DNA of 64,000 bases from Aegilops tauschii subsp. strangulata (lineage: Eukaryota; Streptophyta; Magnoliopsida; Poales; Poaceae): NCBI RefSeq assembly GCF_002575655.3, contig NC_053040.3:154877148-154941147 (forward strand), written 5' to 3'. Position numbers and translations under genes: made by a program. Of the stretch, positions 1 to 11,317 are shown piece by piece. Numbering within the stretch: position 1 is the stretch's first letter; the number at the start of each line of letters is the position of its first letter. The notes under the pieces are model-generated. The model saw only the letters and a program-made list of their open reading frames with translations. It searched no databases and had not been told where the DNA came from.

Positions 1-404
1 AGCTATAGCGCCTCTTACGAACAAACGCTACTGCTACGCCTTTCTCCTTTTTTTTGTTTTTTCATTTATTTTGCTCTACATTTTATTTTTTCCTTTCTCC
101 TTTTTCTATTTCTTTCTTTTTCATTTACTTTTCCATTTGTTTTCATTTTATTTTATTTCCATTAGCCGCTGCTACTTATGTCCTAGCGGTAGTGTACTTC
201 TCTCAAGACCGCTACTGCTATGCGTAGCCTATCATTTTAGCAATGGGAATATTAGTGGTAGCGCTTTTTCATGTGCACGCGCTACTACTACTATTGTAGT
301 TGTAGCGCGGTTTTCGCACGCGCGCTACTGCTATTTAGCACTAGCGCCCATTTTTGAAACGCGCTGCTGCTAAATTTCTGTGTATAAGGTTTTCCCTAGT
401 AGTG
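1..404 (-). mobile_element. CACTA transposon, terminal fragment
   Basis: Read on the minus strand from 404, the sequence begins CACTACTAGGGAAAACC, the typical CACTA (En/Spm) terminal motif of grasses. The following ~300 bp are full of short imperfect repeats of the gctactgctac / tagtagtagcgcg type, as expected for subterminal transposase-binding repeats. The element runs off the left edge of the window, so the other end, the internal genes and the 3-bp target duplication (candidate ATA at 405-407) cannot be checked. The short ORFs here are low-complexity and not credible genes. Confidence 0.75.
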
Positions 405-785
405 ATAGGCCGTCTAATTATATCTGATGGATAGGAAGGAAACAATGGCAATTTTGAAAAAATATACCCCCACCCCTCTCCACATTTGCAAATAAGGCCT
501 CCCCTCGATCATCTTGATGTTCTGTGGAACGCATGGGCATCTTGCTAGTACTACATATAATATATAGAACATTGATTATAATTTGGGATAATGTGTGGCT
601 TTTGCAGCTCAGGGCTAAATACTTGTCATAATGTAGGGGACGGGGCACTATACTTTGTGCGATAAACATGGTGTACGTATGGAACATGGCTTAGATTATG
701 AATATCTAGTTAGTACATCAAATGTACTATTATTTGGAATCAACATCAAGTGTATTCAAAAAATTGAATTCGAGTTCATATAGTA
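405..785. other. Unassigned stretch between two CACTA elements
   Basis: No coding signal, terminal motif or repeat was recognised here. A minus-strand ORF at 418-687 has no recognisable composition and is probably chance. The stretch may be part of whatever sequence received the two flanking CACTA elements. Confidence 0.4.
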
Positions 786-987
786 CACATAGACGGGTAC
801 ACGTCGGTGATATACAAACGGTTTTAACCCCTTTACGTGACGCCATTTGGAACCGTCGCCAAGTGAGTGTGGGCGATAGGGGGTCCTTCCCACATGACCC
901 ATAAATCATCGGGGATAGGTCCTCCTGGGACACCAAATGAGCTCGTGTGCGATCGGGCGAGGCATCGAAACCCAATCATTTCTGTAG

Positions 988-1167
988 GTATGTACATCCC
1001 ACACGGTGAATCCCAGAAAAACATTTTCGTAGGTATGTATATCACACACAGTCAATCCAAGGAATACATTTCCGTTCTTATGTACATCCCACACAACCAA
1101 TCCAGGGAAAACGTTTCCGTTCGTATGTACATCCCACACAGTTTTATGTGTAAGCTCGTGTGTGAAA
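988..1167. repeat. 45-bp tandem repeat, four copies
   Basis: The motif gtatgtacatcccacac starts at 988, 1033, 1078 and 1123, an exact 45-bp period with diverged copies. It lies in the left subterminal region of the large CACTA element and is likely a subterminal binding-repeat cluster. Because 45 is divisible by three, the array keeps an artefactual ORF open on each strand; I do not treat these as genes. Confidence 0.8.
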
Positions 1168-1510
1168 GGTGTAACTATCACACACGCTCTGCCTTGGTTA
1201 ACTGTTTGCTTTTATCAACTACATCACACATGATTTGATGAAGAAAATTGTGTGGCATTGGGCTATCCATCACAAGCGCTTTTACTGCTAGAACCGTTTG
1301 CAAAGTTCCATGACACATTTAGCAGGTTTATTAGTTTACAATTAATAATTCCAGTATTACGCAAATTCACATTTCATATCTAACAGCTGTTTGCCAATTT
1401 CATATCAGGCACATAAATATATTATAACATCACAGTACGATAGCTACATGAAAACAACACAGTACAACATATAGCTAGTTCCACTTCATAAGAACAATAT
1501 ATTCATTTCC
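1168..1510. other. CACTA subterminal/internal sequence, no gene seen
   Basis: AT-rich sequence with scattered tcacacac motifs similar to the right subterminal region. No gene or discrete element recognised. Confidence 0.4.
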
Positions 1511-1695
1511 CTAATCGAGAGCGTAGGCAGTCGCGCTCTTGGCGAAGGCGGCTGCGCTCGGGGGCGACGCTGCCATCGTACGGGCCTTCATGAAGCGTTT
1601 CACGGCGTCATCTTTGCAAGAAGGGGGTGCGGGAATGGGGATCGGGATTCGTGGATTCGGGGGTTGCCGGCACTGGAGCAGATGAGCCGGGGAAG
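1511..1695 (-). pseudogene. 3' remnant of an unknown CACTA-borne gene
   Basis: On the minus strand a short GC-rich reading frame ends at a TAG (1511-1513). Its last ~35 residues are alanine/serine/lysine-rich and look coding (for example ASPPSAAAFAKSATAYALD before the stop). Upstream, a proline/threonine/serine-rich stretch is coherent only in another frame, so a frameshift lies near 1615. The sharp GC contrast with the AT-rich surroundings is the main reason to call a gene remnant. I do not recognise the family; by position it could be the end of a CACTA accessory gene. Upstream exons may be lost or lie beyond the insertion at 2188. Confidence 0.35.
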
Positions 1696-2510
1696 CTTAA
1701 GGAGGAAGACTTAAATAGACCCAGATATTTTCATCGCAAACGGTTCCTAAAAACAACTATGTGTGATGTTGTAGATATTTTTTATTAGCTCTGAAAGACG
1801 GATTTGGAGTGAAGTTGTAACGGATGGTGTTTTAAATGTACGAGAAATTTTGTAGTACTAATACAACTGTCATGTCAAATTTTGGTAATTTTCAGGGGTC
1901 ATTTGTCCTTTAAAGACATTTAAGTGATTTTCAAGCCATTTAATGGCCGTAATTGAAATTTGAACTACATGTACATGCAACAGCTAACCATAACGGTTTG
2001 AAAAGTCATATTTTGTGTACTTGTGTGCGATTGAATTCCATGTGCGGTAAATTGGAAGGAACTTTCAAACATATTGGTCTAACGGCCATGACACAATTAA
2101 GCATGGAGTGCCACGGCATTTAAATTCCAAAAAATTAAAAAAATATCAGAAACACATGAAACCTTGGTTGATGTAATGTCATGCCACTGATACGTCTCCA
2201 ACGTATCTATAATTTTTGATTGTTCCATGCTTTTATATTATCTGTTTTGGATGTTTAATGGGCTTTAATATACCTTTTTATATTATTTTTGGGACTAACC
2301 TATTAACCGAAGGCCCAGTGCAAATTGCTGTTTTTTTGCCTATTTTAGTGTTTTGCAGAAAAGGAATATCAAACGGCATCCAAACAGAACGAAACCTTTG
2401 CGAGGATCTTTTTTGGAACAAATGCAATCCAGGAGACTTGGAGTGGAAGTCAAGGAAGCAACGAGGCGGCCACGAGGCAGGAGGGCGCGCCCAGGAGGGG
2501 TAGGCGTGCC

Positions 2511-2980
2511 TGTCGGTGTCAAAACCGGCGGATCTCGGGTAGGGGGTCCCGAACTGTGCGTCTAAGGCGGATGGTAGCAGGAGGCGGGGGACACGATGTT
2601 TACCCAGGTTCGGGCCCTCTCGATGGAGGTAATACCCTACTTCCTGCTTGATTGATGTTGATGATATGAGTATTACAAGAGTTGATCTACCACGAGATCG
2701 TAGAGGCTAAACCCCAGAAGCTAGCCTATGGTATGATCATTGTTGTCCTACGGACTAAACCCTCCAGTTTATATAGACACCGGAGGGGGCTTGGGTTACA
2801 CAGAGTCGGTTACAAGGGAGGAGATCTACATATCCGTATTGCCAAGCTTGCCTTCCACGCCAAGGAGAGTCCCATCCGGACACGGGCCAAAGTCTTCAAT
2901 CTTGTATCTTCATAGTCCAACAGTCCGGCGAAGGGATATAGTCCGGCTGTTCGAGGACCCCCTACTCCAGGACTCCCTCA
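2511..2980 (-). repeat. 3' LTR of the first Tat element
   Basis: 470 bp, the same length as its partner at 10848-11317. In sense orientation (minus) it is the downstream LTR. It carries a minus-strand TATA motif (TATATAAA, 2768-2775); the inverted repeat around it has one mismatch here. Confidence 0.93.
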
Positions 2981-3414
2981 GTAGCCCCTGAACTAGGCTT
3001 CAATGACGATGAGTCTGGCGCGCAGATTGTCTTTGGCATTGCAAGGCGGGTTCCTCCTCCGAATATTCCATAGAAGATTTTAAACAAAAGGATAGTGTCC
3101 GGCTCTGCAAAACAAATTCCACATACCACCATAGAGAGAACAATATTTCCACAAATCTAATCTGCTGACAATTTTTCATAACGTGACATCACACCACGGT
3201 CTTGTCATTATTCGAACCGTTTCTCCCAGCCTGCCACAGCACGTTTCGCGAGGCGGTTTTATTGGCACGTCTTGTCAAAATAGAGATCGTGTTCCCTTAT
3301 CACGGGATTCTCATCAATATGGGTATGGGTAACCCAATCGTGCCTGTTGGTATGACTCCTCGATTTTAGGCAAGGCCCAAACGGCCATGCGGAGGACGCT
3401 TGATATTCACCCTC
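2981..3414 (+). other. Internal non-coding segment upstream of the antisense gene
   Basis: Between the LTR and the antisense gene promoter. It contains the sense-strand polypurine tract at its left edge (minus strand, ending at 2981) and otherwise no recognisable feature. It is the likely promoter and enhancer region of the antisense gene. Confidence 0.5.
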
Positions 3415-3422
3415 TTTATAAA
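3415..3422 (+). promoter_or_regulatory. TATA box of the antisense gene (first Tat element)
   Basis: tttataaa at 3415-3422, followed by a pyrimidine-rich leader and an ATG at 3555, about 135 bp downstream. The spacing resembles that in the second Tat element (TATA 55367-55374, ATG 55229). This is a sequence-based prediction; the transcription start is not known. Confidence 0.55.
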
Positions 3423-3554
3423 GGGGCCAAGGCCTGTCCTTTTTTTCTCGCGCTCAATCGAACCCTTCCCCCACCTTGAGTTCCAACACCCAAGGTTGAG
3501 GCTAGGCGCTTCGAACCTGCAATCACGTACAGATCCAACCTTCAAGGTCGGTGG

Positions 3555-6449
3555 ATGCCCTCCTCTATCACAGAGGAGGACATCAAGAGGCTAAGAGAAG
3601 CTAGGTATCTGACCGCCGAAATCTCGCACAGGCTGCCTGCTCGAGGGCAGGTCATTTCCACTCCCGAACCCGGCGAGAGTGTCGTATTCGTCTCTCACTT
3701 CCTCCGAGGGCTAGGCCTTAGTCTAGATCCCTTTGTTAGAGGGCTCATGTTCTATTACGGGCTTGATTTCCACGATCTATCCCCAGATTCCATCCTTCAC
3801 ATCTCATCGTTCATCGTCGTGTGTGAGGCCTTCCTGCACGTCACCCCACACTTCGGCTTATGGCTCAAGACCTTCAATGTGAAGCCGAAGATGATTAATG
3901 GGCGGCAGGCAGAATGCGGAGGTGCCATAATAAGCAAAGGCGCCGATGTTCCATGGCCAAAGGGTTCCTTCCCGGAGGTGTCCAGCTTATGGCAACGGGA
4001 GTGGTTTTACACCACAACTCCCCGGGGTACTAAGTGGGTAGCCGCCCCTGCCTTCCGCTCGGGCCCCCCGCCGCTACTGGCGTCATGGGTCAACAAGGGG
4101 CTGGACTGGGGGCTAGTAAATGATGTGCCGACATTGCAGAGCCGCATCCGAGATCTCCTCGAGAGAGATGTCAGCCTTGTCAAGGTAATGCAAGTCATGC
4201 TAGTTCGTCGAGCCCTGCCTTGCAAACGTCGACCTCTCCGTATGTGGGAGTTCAACCCAGAAGGACCGCGAACTATTCAGCACTTCTTCGGCATGACACA
4301 TGAAGAGATGTATGGATTATTCTTCGGATCACAAATAAAGTGTCCGGACACCACCGAGGATGCGGGTCTGAGCTGCAATCGTCCAGATACCCAAGTAAGT
4401 AATTCTTCGGCCAAACATGTTGTCTCTTTATTTATCACACCATCATTCTGAAAAGTCGCTCTTTCACCAGGACTGGGTAAAAAAGGCGAAGATGATCGGG
4501 TGTTCGGCCCCCTTCCCGAAGGCTCAATGGATCCAGTACTGGCCAGAATGCTTGAGCTCGCGCCTTATCAAGCGCCATCAGGGGAAGATAAAGGGAGGAA
4601 TAAAGAAGTCAAAAGCGGGCCTCACTCATTATTCATCCAAACTGGGGGAATTAGTGCCTCCGTGAAGGAGGATAACCGGGGAGAAGGATCCAAAATCCCC
4701 TCTCCTCAAGGAAGGAAGAGGGCCGCCTCTGAAGACTTGGAAACAGTGGTTTCCAAACAAGGGAAGAAATCTTCGTCAGGGGGCCCTACCCCGGAGGGTA
4801 TCCTTACCGCACAGTGCCCGCAAGGGGATCAGCCCTCCACCGAGTTGTAAGTAAACAAAAGTACTCTATAGTAAATATATCCTGCTTTATTTTCGAGGAC
4901 AATAACCGAGGTGTATGTCTTGTAGTTCGGATCGTAGCCTTTATCGACAGAGTTCGTCTTCTGGGGATCTTCTTCCGGAGATGATGGAGAGTGAAACACC
5001 TCCCCATGCCTCCCCGCCTCATGAGGCGGGCGACCCAGAGGTGTCATCACAGAGGATTTCTCCTGATCCGCCAAGGCTAGAGGGTAACCCTTCGGCCAGC
5101 CGAAGTCCGGAGTATTCGGCTCCTGAGGGGAGCAACAGAAAGAGTCCGGGATTGTCTGGTGCACGACCAGACGCACTGATGAATCTTCTGGAGCAAGCAG
5201 CTATCTCAGGAGTGCATCGTACGCTAATGGGTACGGTGGTTGAGAGGATTTCATCCGCCGAAAGCGGGTTGCATGAAGCTTTTATGAGCCTGCTGAGAGG
5301 CTTTGAGGTACGCAAAGTAATATTTTTTTTTGATGGTACCACACACGCTAGGTGTGCCCTATGAAGATAGTAGCCCCTGAGACTCTGGTTGCTGTCGAAA
5401 AAGGCGGCAAATAGAGGATCATAGTCCCAGGTAATAACCGTGCTGCTTTCACGTGCAGGCAGCTGAGGGTCCGGTGGCTAGCCGGACTAGTGAGTTTGCC
5501 GGACTGAAGCGGCAACTTGATGCGGCAGATGCCGACATCGTGCTTGTAAACAAGCGGCTTGACGAGGCACAGGGTATGTATTCTCCTATGATCAACACAT
5601 ATTAAGAGGAGCATGATGCTAGTGGAGACCCTTCGGGCGGAACTTGCCCGGGCCAAGGAACAAGCCAGGAGGAGTGATGCGGCCGCCCAAAAGGCGGTCG
5701 AAGAGCTAAGAGCCGAACAGGCTGCGCATTGCCAGAGCAAAGAGAAAAGAGCCAAGATGGCTGTTGAGCTGAAAGATGCCGCCGACCGTTATGAGCTTCT
5801 TGAAAAGGAAAGCCAAACAAAGACGATGGACCTGGAGAAAGCCATGGTAGCAGCCAAGGAAGCCCGCTCTAAAATCAGAGCGGCGAAGGAGGAGCTACGT
5901 CAAGCCAGAAATATCACGGCTGGGAAGCCCTTTTTGTTGGGGACGAAGCTCGGAGATCCCAAGTATGCCCTTCTGGATTAATTATGGAGTTCTGCGGACG
6001 CGTACTTGGATTTGGCAGCAAGTGTTGCTGATGTGACCAAGTTTTTCGAAGATCAAAAGGAAAACGAAGTGGAAAAGTTGTTCTGGTCGCAGTTCAATGC
6101 TCCGCCCCGTCCGCTGCTGTTAAATGAGCAAATGGCCGAGTGGGCCGAGCTGCATAGGTTGTCCGGGCTTGCCATGAGGTCTGTTGTGGATCATCTTTGG
6201 CCGGAAGGGCCAAGGCCGAATAGTTATTTTGGCTTAGTGCAACGATTCCTTGGTGCTGTGCCGCATATCGACGCTGTGAAGAGGTCGGCGTGCATAGAGG
6301 GTGCGCGGATGGCTCTTGCCCGTGTCAAGACATACTGGGCAGAAATGGAGGCCACCGCTATTGCAACCCAGAGTTCGGCTGTATGCCGGATATCGGCCGA
6401 GCACTATTTTGAGGAAGTCTTAGAAGGCGCTCGTTTAATAGTGGCTTAG
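3555..6449 (+). pseudogene. Antisense extra gene of Tat element: PF04195-type N-terminus plus coiled coil (5 exons)
   Basis: It lies opposite gag. Inferred exons are 3555-4394, 4471-4846, 4926-5307, 5459-5573 and 5623-6449, with GT-AG introns of 49-151 bp. Exon 1 (280 codons) has the hallmarks of the 'putative gypsy type transposon' domain PF04195: VVFVSHFLRGLGL, a conserved YYGLDF segment and WFYTTTP. Exons 2-4 are charged and low-complexity. Exon 5 holds a long alanine/glutamate/lysine-rich coiled coil (from about residue 1 to 120 of the exon), then a conserved globular tail. Exons 2-5 join in phase. Exon 1 ends in phase 0, but the exon 2 frame needs one extra base, so a 1-nt indel is likely near the A6 run at 4479-4484. 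A TAA at 5979-5981 interrupts exon 5. The gene is thus close to intact but broken. Its function is unknown; similar antisense ORFs are described in Grande/RIRE2-type elements. Confidence 0.8.
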
Positions 6450-7675
6450 TGCTCGAAGAATATCATGTTCTAGTAACATGTATCCCAATTGTAAGAACAA
6501 TGTTATTTGAATTATAAAGGTTGTGTTTATACTTTTACCTGAAAGTATTATTATGCCTCCTGTGCGGTCGTTTATGTATATATATGTATATATCCTGAAA
6601 GTTTGCAGTCGTCGGCTTCATCCCCCACGCATATAATGCGGGGGTGTTCGCAAAAGCGCGTCTTCACACTTGATCCAACGCCTTGGTCCATTAAGGAGGT
6701 GGTAGCGCGCCGAATGAGGCAATCGGACTATATTGCTTTAACACTTTCACTTAACCATAGGAGTTTGATAGTGGGGTTACTATATAGCCCCTGGTATTTT
6801 CGCGGCTATCCGAATACGGAGCGCGTACGTACATGACCGAGAAAACCGGTCCTTCGTTAATGCGGAGGAATCCCGAAGATTCCGATGAGTCATCGAGTGG
6901 TTGACCAGTCTCACGCTTTATCATGACAGTCAGTTTTCGGCTTTCTCTACAGAGGTGCTCGTCCGGATGATCCAGGGCACAATCTCAGTAGTTCTCCCGG
7001 TGCCACCTTAGCCGATAGAGCAGAACGTAAGGTAGCAAAACACGGGAGCCGGGCAAACCCAACATTTGACCAAAGACATGATTCGGAGCTGATGCATATA
7101 AGGCCAAACTCGCGACGCCGAACACTCCCTAAGGTATTCGGTCTTTATAACATATACCGGGCTGAGTAACGCCCTTGATAATGAACCCCGAGAGTCCAGG
7201 TACGTGCATTATTCTAACGTGGTGAAATGCCAATAACGTCATCATCCTTCTCGGTTATACTAAATATCCGGAGGATGTGAAGCAACAAAAGACAGTAAAA
7301 ACGGTTTACACAGGGTCTTAATCTAAAAAGAAACCTTTGAGCGGGTCCCTGCTGCATGTCTGCGCCTGTGTCTCCATTGTGCCGTATCCTAGAAGGGTGT
7401 AGCACGATTGTCATCTGTAAAAGAGAAGAACTTAGGTGAAAGTTGTCGTGCGAAAAATTGGTTATTCTCAATAAACCATTAAAATTCAAGATAAGTAAGG
7501 TCGAGCCGAACTAGTCCTTTTTACACGCGGGAAGCCCCTGGTACCGCCTATGGGGGTATATCCATCAAACCAATCTCAGGTTTATCTAAGATGTTACAGC
7601 TAGTGATGCGCCGGACTCGTCTAGCCGTGTCCGCGGTCTTGACGACCGATCATTTATTCTGGTTGGAGAGGCCGT
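6450..7675. other. Non-coding spacer between the converging gag-protease and antisense genes
   Basis: About 1.2 kb with no coding signal. In a complete Tat element the RT-RNase H-integrase region would lie here; I see no RT or integrase motifs, which fits a deletion or an always non-autonomous design. It probably holds the 3' ends of both convergent transcripts. Confidence 0.6.
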
Positions 7676-10600
7676 TTAGTATTCGGCTGCTAAAGCCGCC
7701 ACACGTTCTTCCGCGCGCAAGGAACGCTCAACATTTCCGCTAACTGTGATGATGCCACGTGGACCGGGCATCTTAAGCTTAAGAGAAGCGTAATGCGGTA
7801 CTGCATTAAAACGAGCGAAAGCTGCTCTTCCGAGTAGTGCTTGATAGCCGCTTCGGAATGGAGCGATGTCGAAGGTTAACTTTTCAGTTCGGAAGTTGTC
7901 GGGAGAACCGAATACAACCTCTAGTACTAGAGAGCCCGTACATCGTGCCTCTGGGCCTGGTATTACTCCTTTAAAGGTAATATTACTTGGGCTAATTGTT
8001 GTCGGGTCTATCCCCATTTTGCGGACTGTGTCCTGATATATCAGATTAAGACTACTGCCGCCGTCCATAAGGACTCGGGTGAGATGGTATTCGTCGATGA
8101 TTGGGTCTAGCACCAATGCAGCCAATCCTCCGTGCGGGATACTTGTCAGGTGCTCCCTGTGATCAAAAGTGATCGGGTAGGCCGACCAAGGGTTGAACTT
8201 AGGGGTGACGGGCTCTACGGCGGATGTGTCTCGGAGTGCATGTTTGCTCCTTCTTTTTGTTACGTGAATCATGTTCACTGTTTTGACCTCTGGTGGAATT
8301 TTTTTCTGTCCCCCAGTGTTTTGCTGGCGAGGTTCATCCTCGTCTTCACTTGGTGTTTCCCTCCCTTTGTGTTCAGCGTTTAGCTTGCCGGCCTGCTTGA
8401 AGACCCAGCATTGTCTGTGGGTGTGATTTGCAGGTTTATCGGAGGTGCCATGAATCTGACATAATTTGTCTAGAATCTTGTTTAGGCTGGACGGTCCATC
8501 TCTGTTGCCTTTGAAAGGCTTTTTCCGTTGACCGGGTCGAGAGCCCCTAAATCCGGCATTTACCGCCGTGTTGTCTGGGCTGTCTTCGTTATTTCGACGC
8601 TTGCTTTTACTGCGTCGTGGTTTTCCATTGCCATCCCTGACTTCAGATGTGCTTGGGTCGCTGGCGCTACTACGGGCCAGCCAGCTATCTTCGCCCGCGC
8701 AAAAGTGGGTCATAAGGCTTGTTAGGGCTGCCATTGTCCTTGGTTTTTCTTGGCCGAGGTGTCTGGCGAGCCATTCATCTCGGACGCTGTGTTTGAAAGC
8801 TGCTAAGGCTTTGGCATCCGGGCGGTCGATGATTTGATTCTTCTTAGTGAGAAATATGTTCCAAAGCTTTCAGGCTGACTCTCCGGGCTGTTGAATTATA
8901 TGACTTAAGTCGTCTGCATCTGGAGGTCGGACATAAGTCCCTTGAAAATTAGCCCTAAAAGCATCCTCAAGCTCCTCCCAACTTCCAATTGAATTTTCGG
9001 GGAGGCTCTTCAGCCAGTGCCGAGCTGGTCCTTTCAACTTGAGGGGCAAGTATTTGATGGCATGGAGATCGTCTCCGCGAGCCATGTGGATATGGAGGAT
9101 GAAGTCCTCAATCCAGACCCAGGGTCTGTCGTTCCGTCGTACGCCTCTATGTTCACGGGCTTGAATCCCTCTGGAAATTCATGCTCCAGTACCTCATCGG
9201 TGAAGCATAGGGGGTGTGCGGCACCCCTGTATTTGGATGTGTTATGGCGTTCGGACGGTTGTAGTGTTTGGTTTTGATTTTGTGCCGGAGCGCGCTTCCT
9301 AGATCCATAGATGGACCTGGTCATACCGGATTTTTGGCGCGAGTCCTCACGTAAATCGTGTGTTGACTTATGTGCAGCATCGTTAGCCGCCCTATCACGG
9401 ACACGAGGTGGTCGATCCGGCTGATCGACCATTTTATTCTTCGGCTATGTAGGCTCTACGGCCTCGTCATTGAACTCAGGCAACAGCTTGCGCTTTGGAT
9501 AGCTCTTTGTGTGGCGACTGCCACCATACTTTTCTTCATTGTCGAGCACTTTGTTCCATCTACTGTTGAGCGTATTCTGTGCGGCCTTAAGCCTTTGCTT
9601 CTACTTCTTCAGACTCCTTGTGGTGGCAATAAGCCTTCTATGGAGGTTCTCTTGTTCCAAGTGCCTTTCCGGGATGATGTGTGCATCGTTGTCCGGACTA
9701 TTCTCCTCTCCGGAGACAGGTTGATTAGCTTGACGCTCGGCGTCGCCGTTATCGGACGGCGGCTCCGTACTATGTTCGCCGTCCGCTGGCTCATCCTGCT
9801 CTATCGCTGGGTCGGTGTGGTCGTCGTTTCCTCTGGAGTCGACCAGGGTATTATTCTTTCTTGCGCTGTTATCGCTATTTTTTCCGAAGCGGGATTTGGA
9901 GCGGCGCCTACGCCGTCGCTTTGATTGCTTCTCGAGGGAACTATCCTTCGCTGCATCCTTCCGTTCCTCATCATTGTATTCTTCGGGTGTATCCACCATG
10001 TATATATCATGTGATGAAGTGGCTGTCCAGCGCCCTGTGGGCGATGGTTCCTGTTCGTCTCCTGCATCGTCGTCCATACCGTCGATGTCTTCGGAGCCGA
10101 AATCGAGCATGTCTGTTATATCATCGACAGTGGCTACTAAGTGGGTGGTGGGTGGGGAGCGAATTTCTTCGTTGTCCGCATCCCATTCTAGCCGGACATA
10201 GTTCGGCCAAGGGTCTCCTGACAGGGAGAGAGACCTCAACGAGTTTAGCACATTGCCGAAGGGCGAGTGCTGAAAGATATCTGCGGAGGTAAACTCCATG
10301 ATCGGTGCCCAGTCGGATTCGATAGGCACGGACGCAAGCGGCTCGGAGCCCGTGGCCGGGGACGAATCCAACGGTTCGGAAACACGGCTCTCGTAGGAGG
10401 TGAAGTCAGTATTCGACTCTATCGCCACAGAGAGTGCGGCCTCCGTGGCGGGGTCTATCCACCCGTCCTCAGATGGCGCAATTTGTTCCGGATTGAGGGC
10501 CGGAGTAGTTGTAGGTGCGATCTCCTGAACACTGTCCGACGGCAGAGCTAAGTCATGCTCGTCGTGATTGTGCGGCGCACCTGACACGGGCTCGAATCCG

Positions 10601-10800
10601 TCGAAGATCAAGTCCCCGCGGAAGTCGGCAGTATAGTTCAAGTTTCCAAACCTGGCCTGATGGCCAGGGGCGTAGCTCTCAATCTGCTCCAGATGGCCAA
10701 GCGAGTTGGCCGACAGTACGAAGCCACCGAATACGAAGATCTATACGGGGAGGAAAACCTCACCCTGGATCGCATCGTTGCCGATGATCGAAGGAGCCAT
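7676..10800 (-). pseudogene. gag-pro: gag-protease polyprotein of the first Tat element, disrupted
   Basis: The frame starts at ATG 10800 (MAPSIIGNDAIQGEVF), 47 bp from the LTR, and runs to a stop at 7676. The N-terminal ~430 residues are acidic and low-complexity (around residue 270 a run KQSKRRRRRRSKSRF). The capsid-like retrotransposon gag region follows at about 9230-8880, with ARHWLKSLPENSIGSWEEL. A Cys/His cluster appears at about 8440-8390 (LCQIHGTSDKPANHTHRQC). The aspartic protease has the core motif VLMDGGSSLNLIY near 8063. Breaks: TAG at 10741-10743, 9601-9603 and 9445-9447, TGA at 8870-8872, and a one-base frameshift near 9118-9120. No RT follows. Confidence 0.85.
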
Positions 10801-10828
10801 CAAGCCTTACGGTGACAGCACAGTGGAA

Positions 10829-10846
10829 CTCTCAATGAAAGCACCA
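10829..10846 (-). other. Primer binding site, first Tat element
   Basis: TGGTGCTTTCATTGAGAG on the minus strand, one base from the inner edge of the right LTR. Position and the TGG start are right for a tRNA primer site; the exact tRNA is not determined. Confidence 0.6.
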
Positions 10847-10847
10847 A

Positions 10848-11317
10848 TGTCGGTGTCAAAACCGACGGATCTCGGGTAGGGGGTCACGAACTGTGCGTCT
10901 AAGGCGGATGGTAACAGGAGGCGGGGCACACGGTGTTTACCCAGGTTTGGGCCCTCTCGATGCAGGTAATACCCTACTTCCTACTTGATTGATCTTGATG
11001 ATATGAGTATTACAAGAGTTGATCTACCACGAGATCGTAGAGGCTAAACCCTAGAAGCAAGCCTATGGTATGATCGTTGTTGTCCTACGGACTAAACCCT
11101 CCGGTTTATATAGACACCGGAGGGGGCTAGGGTTACACAGAGTCGGTTACAAGGGAGGAGGTCTACATATCCGTATTGCCAAGTTTGCCTTCCACGCCAA
11201 GGAGAGTCCCATCCGGACACGGGTCAAAGTCTTCAATCTTGTATCTTCATAGTCCAACAGTCTGGCCAAGGGATATAGTCCAGCTGTCTGAGGACCCCCT
11301 ACTCCAGGACTCCCTCA
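10848..11317 (-). repeat. 5' LTR of the first Tat element
   Basis: 470 bp; in sense (minus) orientation it drives gag-pro. Core promoter: TATATAAA at 11105-11112 on the minus strand, lying in the loop of a perfect 9-bp inverted repeat (CCCTCCGGT 11097-11105, ACCGGAGGG 11116-11124). Confidence 0.93.
11097..11124 (-). promoter_or_regulatory. LTR core promoter with TATA box framed by a 9-bp inverted repeat
   Basis: Arms CCCTCCGGT (11097-11105) and ACCGGAGGG (11116-11124) enclose ttatatagac; on the minus strand this reads as a TATATAAA box. The left LTR copy has one mismatch in an arm. Confidence 0.6.

Larger units (their letters stand above)
2511..11317 (-). mobile_element. Ty3/Gypsy Tat-type element with gag-protease and antisense gene, no RT/integrase
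   Basis: Two 470-bp LTRs (2511-2980 and 10848-11317) begin TGTCGGTGTCAAAACCG and end ACTCCCTCA, and the element is flanked by GTGCC (2506-2510 and 11318-11322). On the minus strand, next to the right LTR, a primer-binding-like site TGGTGCTTTCATTGAGAG follows; next to the left LTR is a purine tract CAGGGGCT. Sense (minus) therefore runs right to left: gag and protease at 10800-7676, then about 1.2 kb without genes, then an antisense gene on the plus strand (3555-6449). Reverse transcriptase, RNase H and integrase are absent, so mobility would need enzymes in trans. I count about 22 mismatches between the LTRs (~4.7%), roughly 1.8 million years at 1.3e-8 per site per year. Confidence 0.93.

Noticed and set aside
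867..1238. 123-codon plus-strand ORF through the 45-bp repeats (and a minus-strand ORF opposite it)
   Set aside because: The repeat period is a multiple of three, which keeps frames open; the protein is just a 15-residue repeat of no known type.
2216..2565. Small ORFs inside the solo LTR
   Set aside because: They cross the LTR/Tat junction at 2511 and have no family resemblance.
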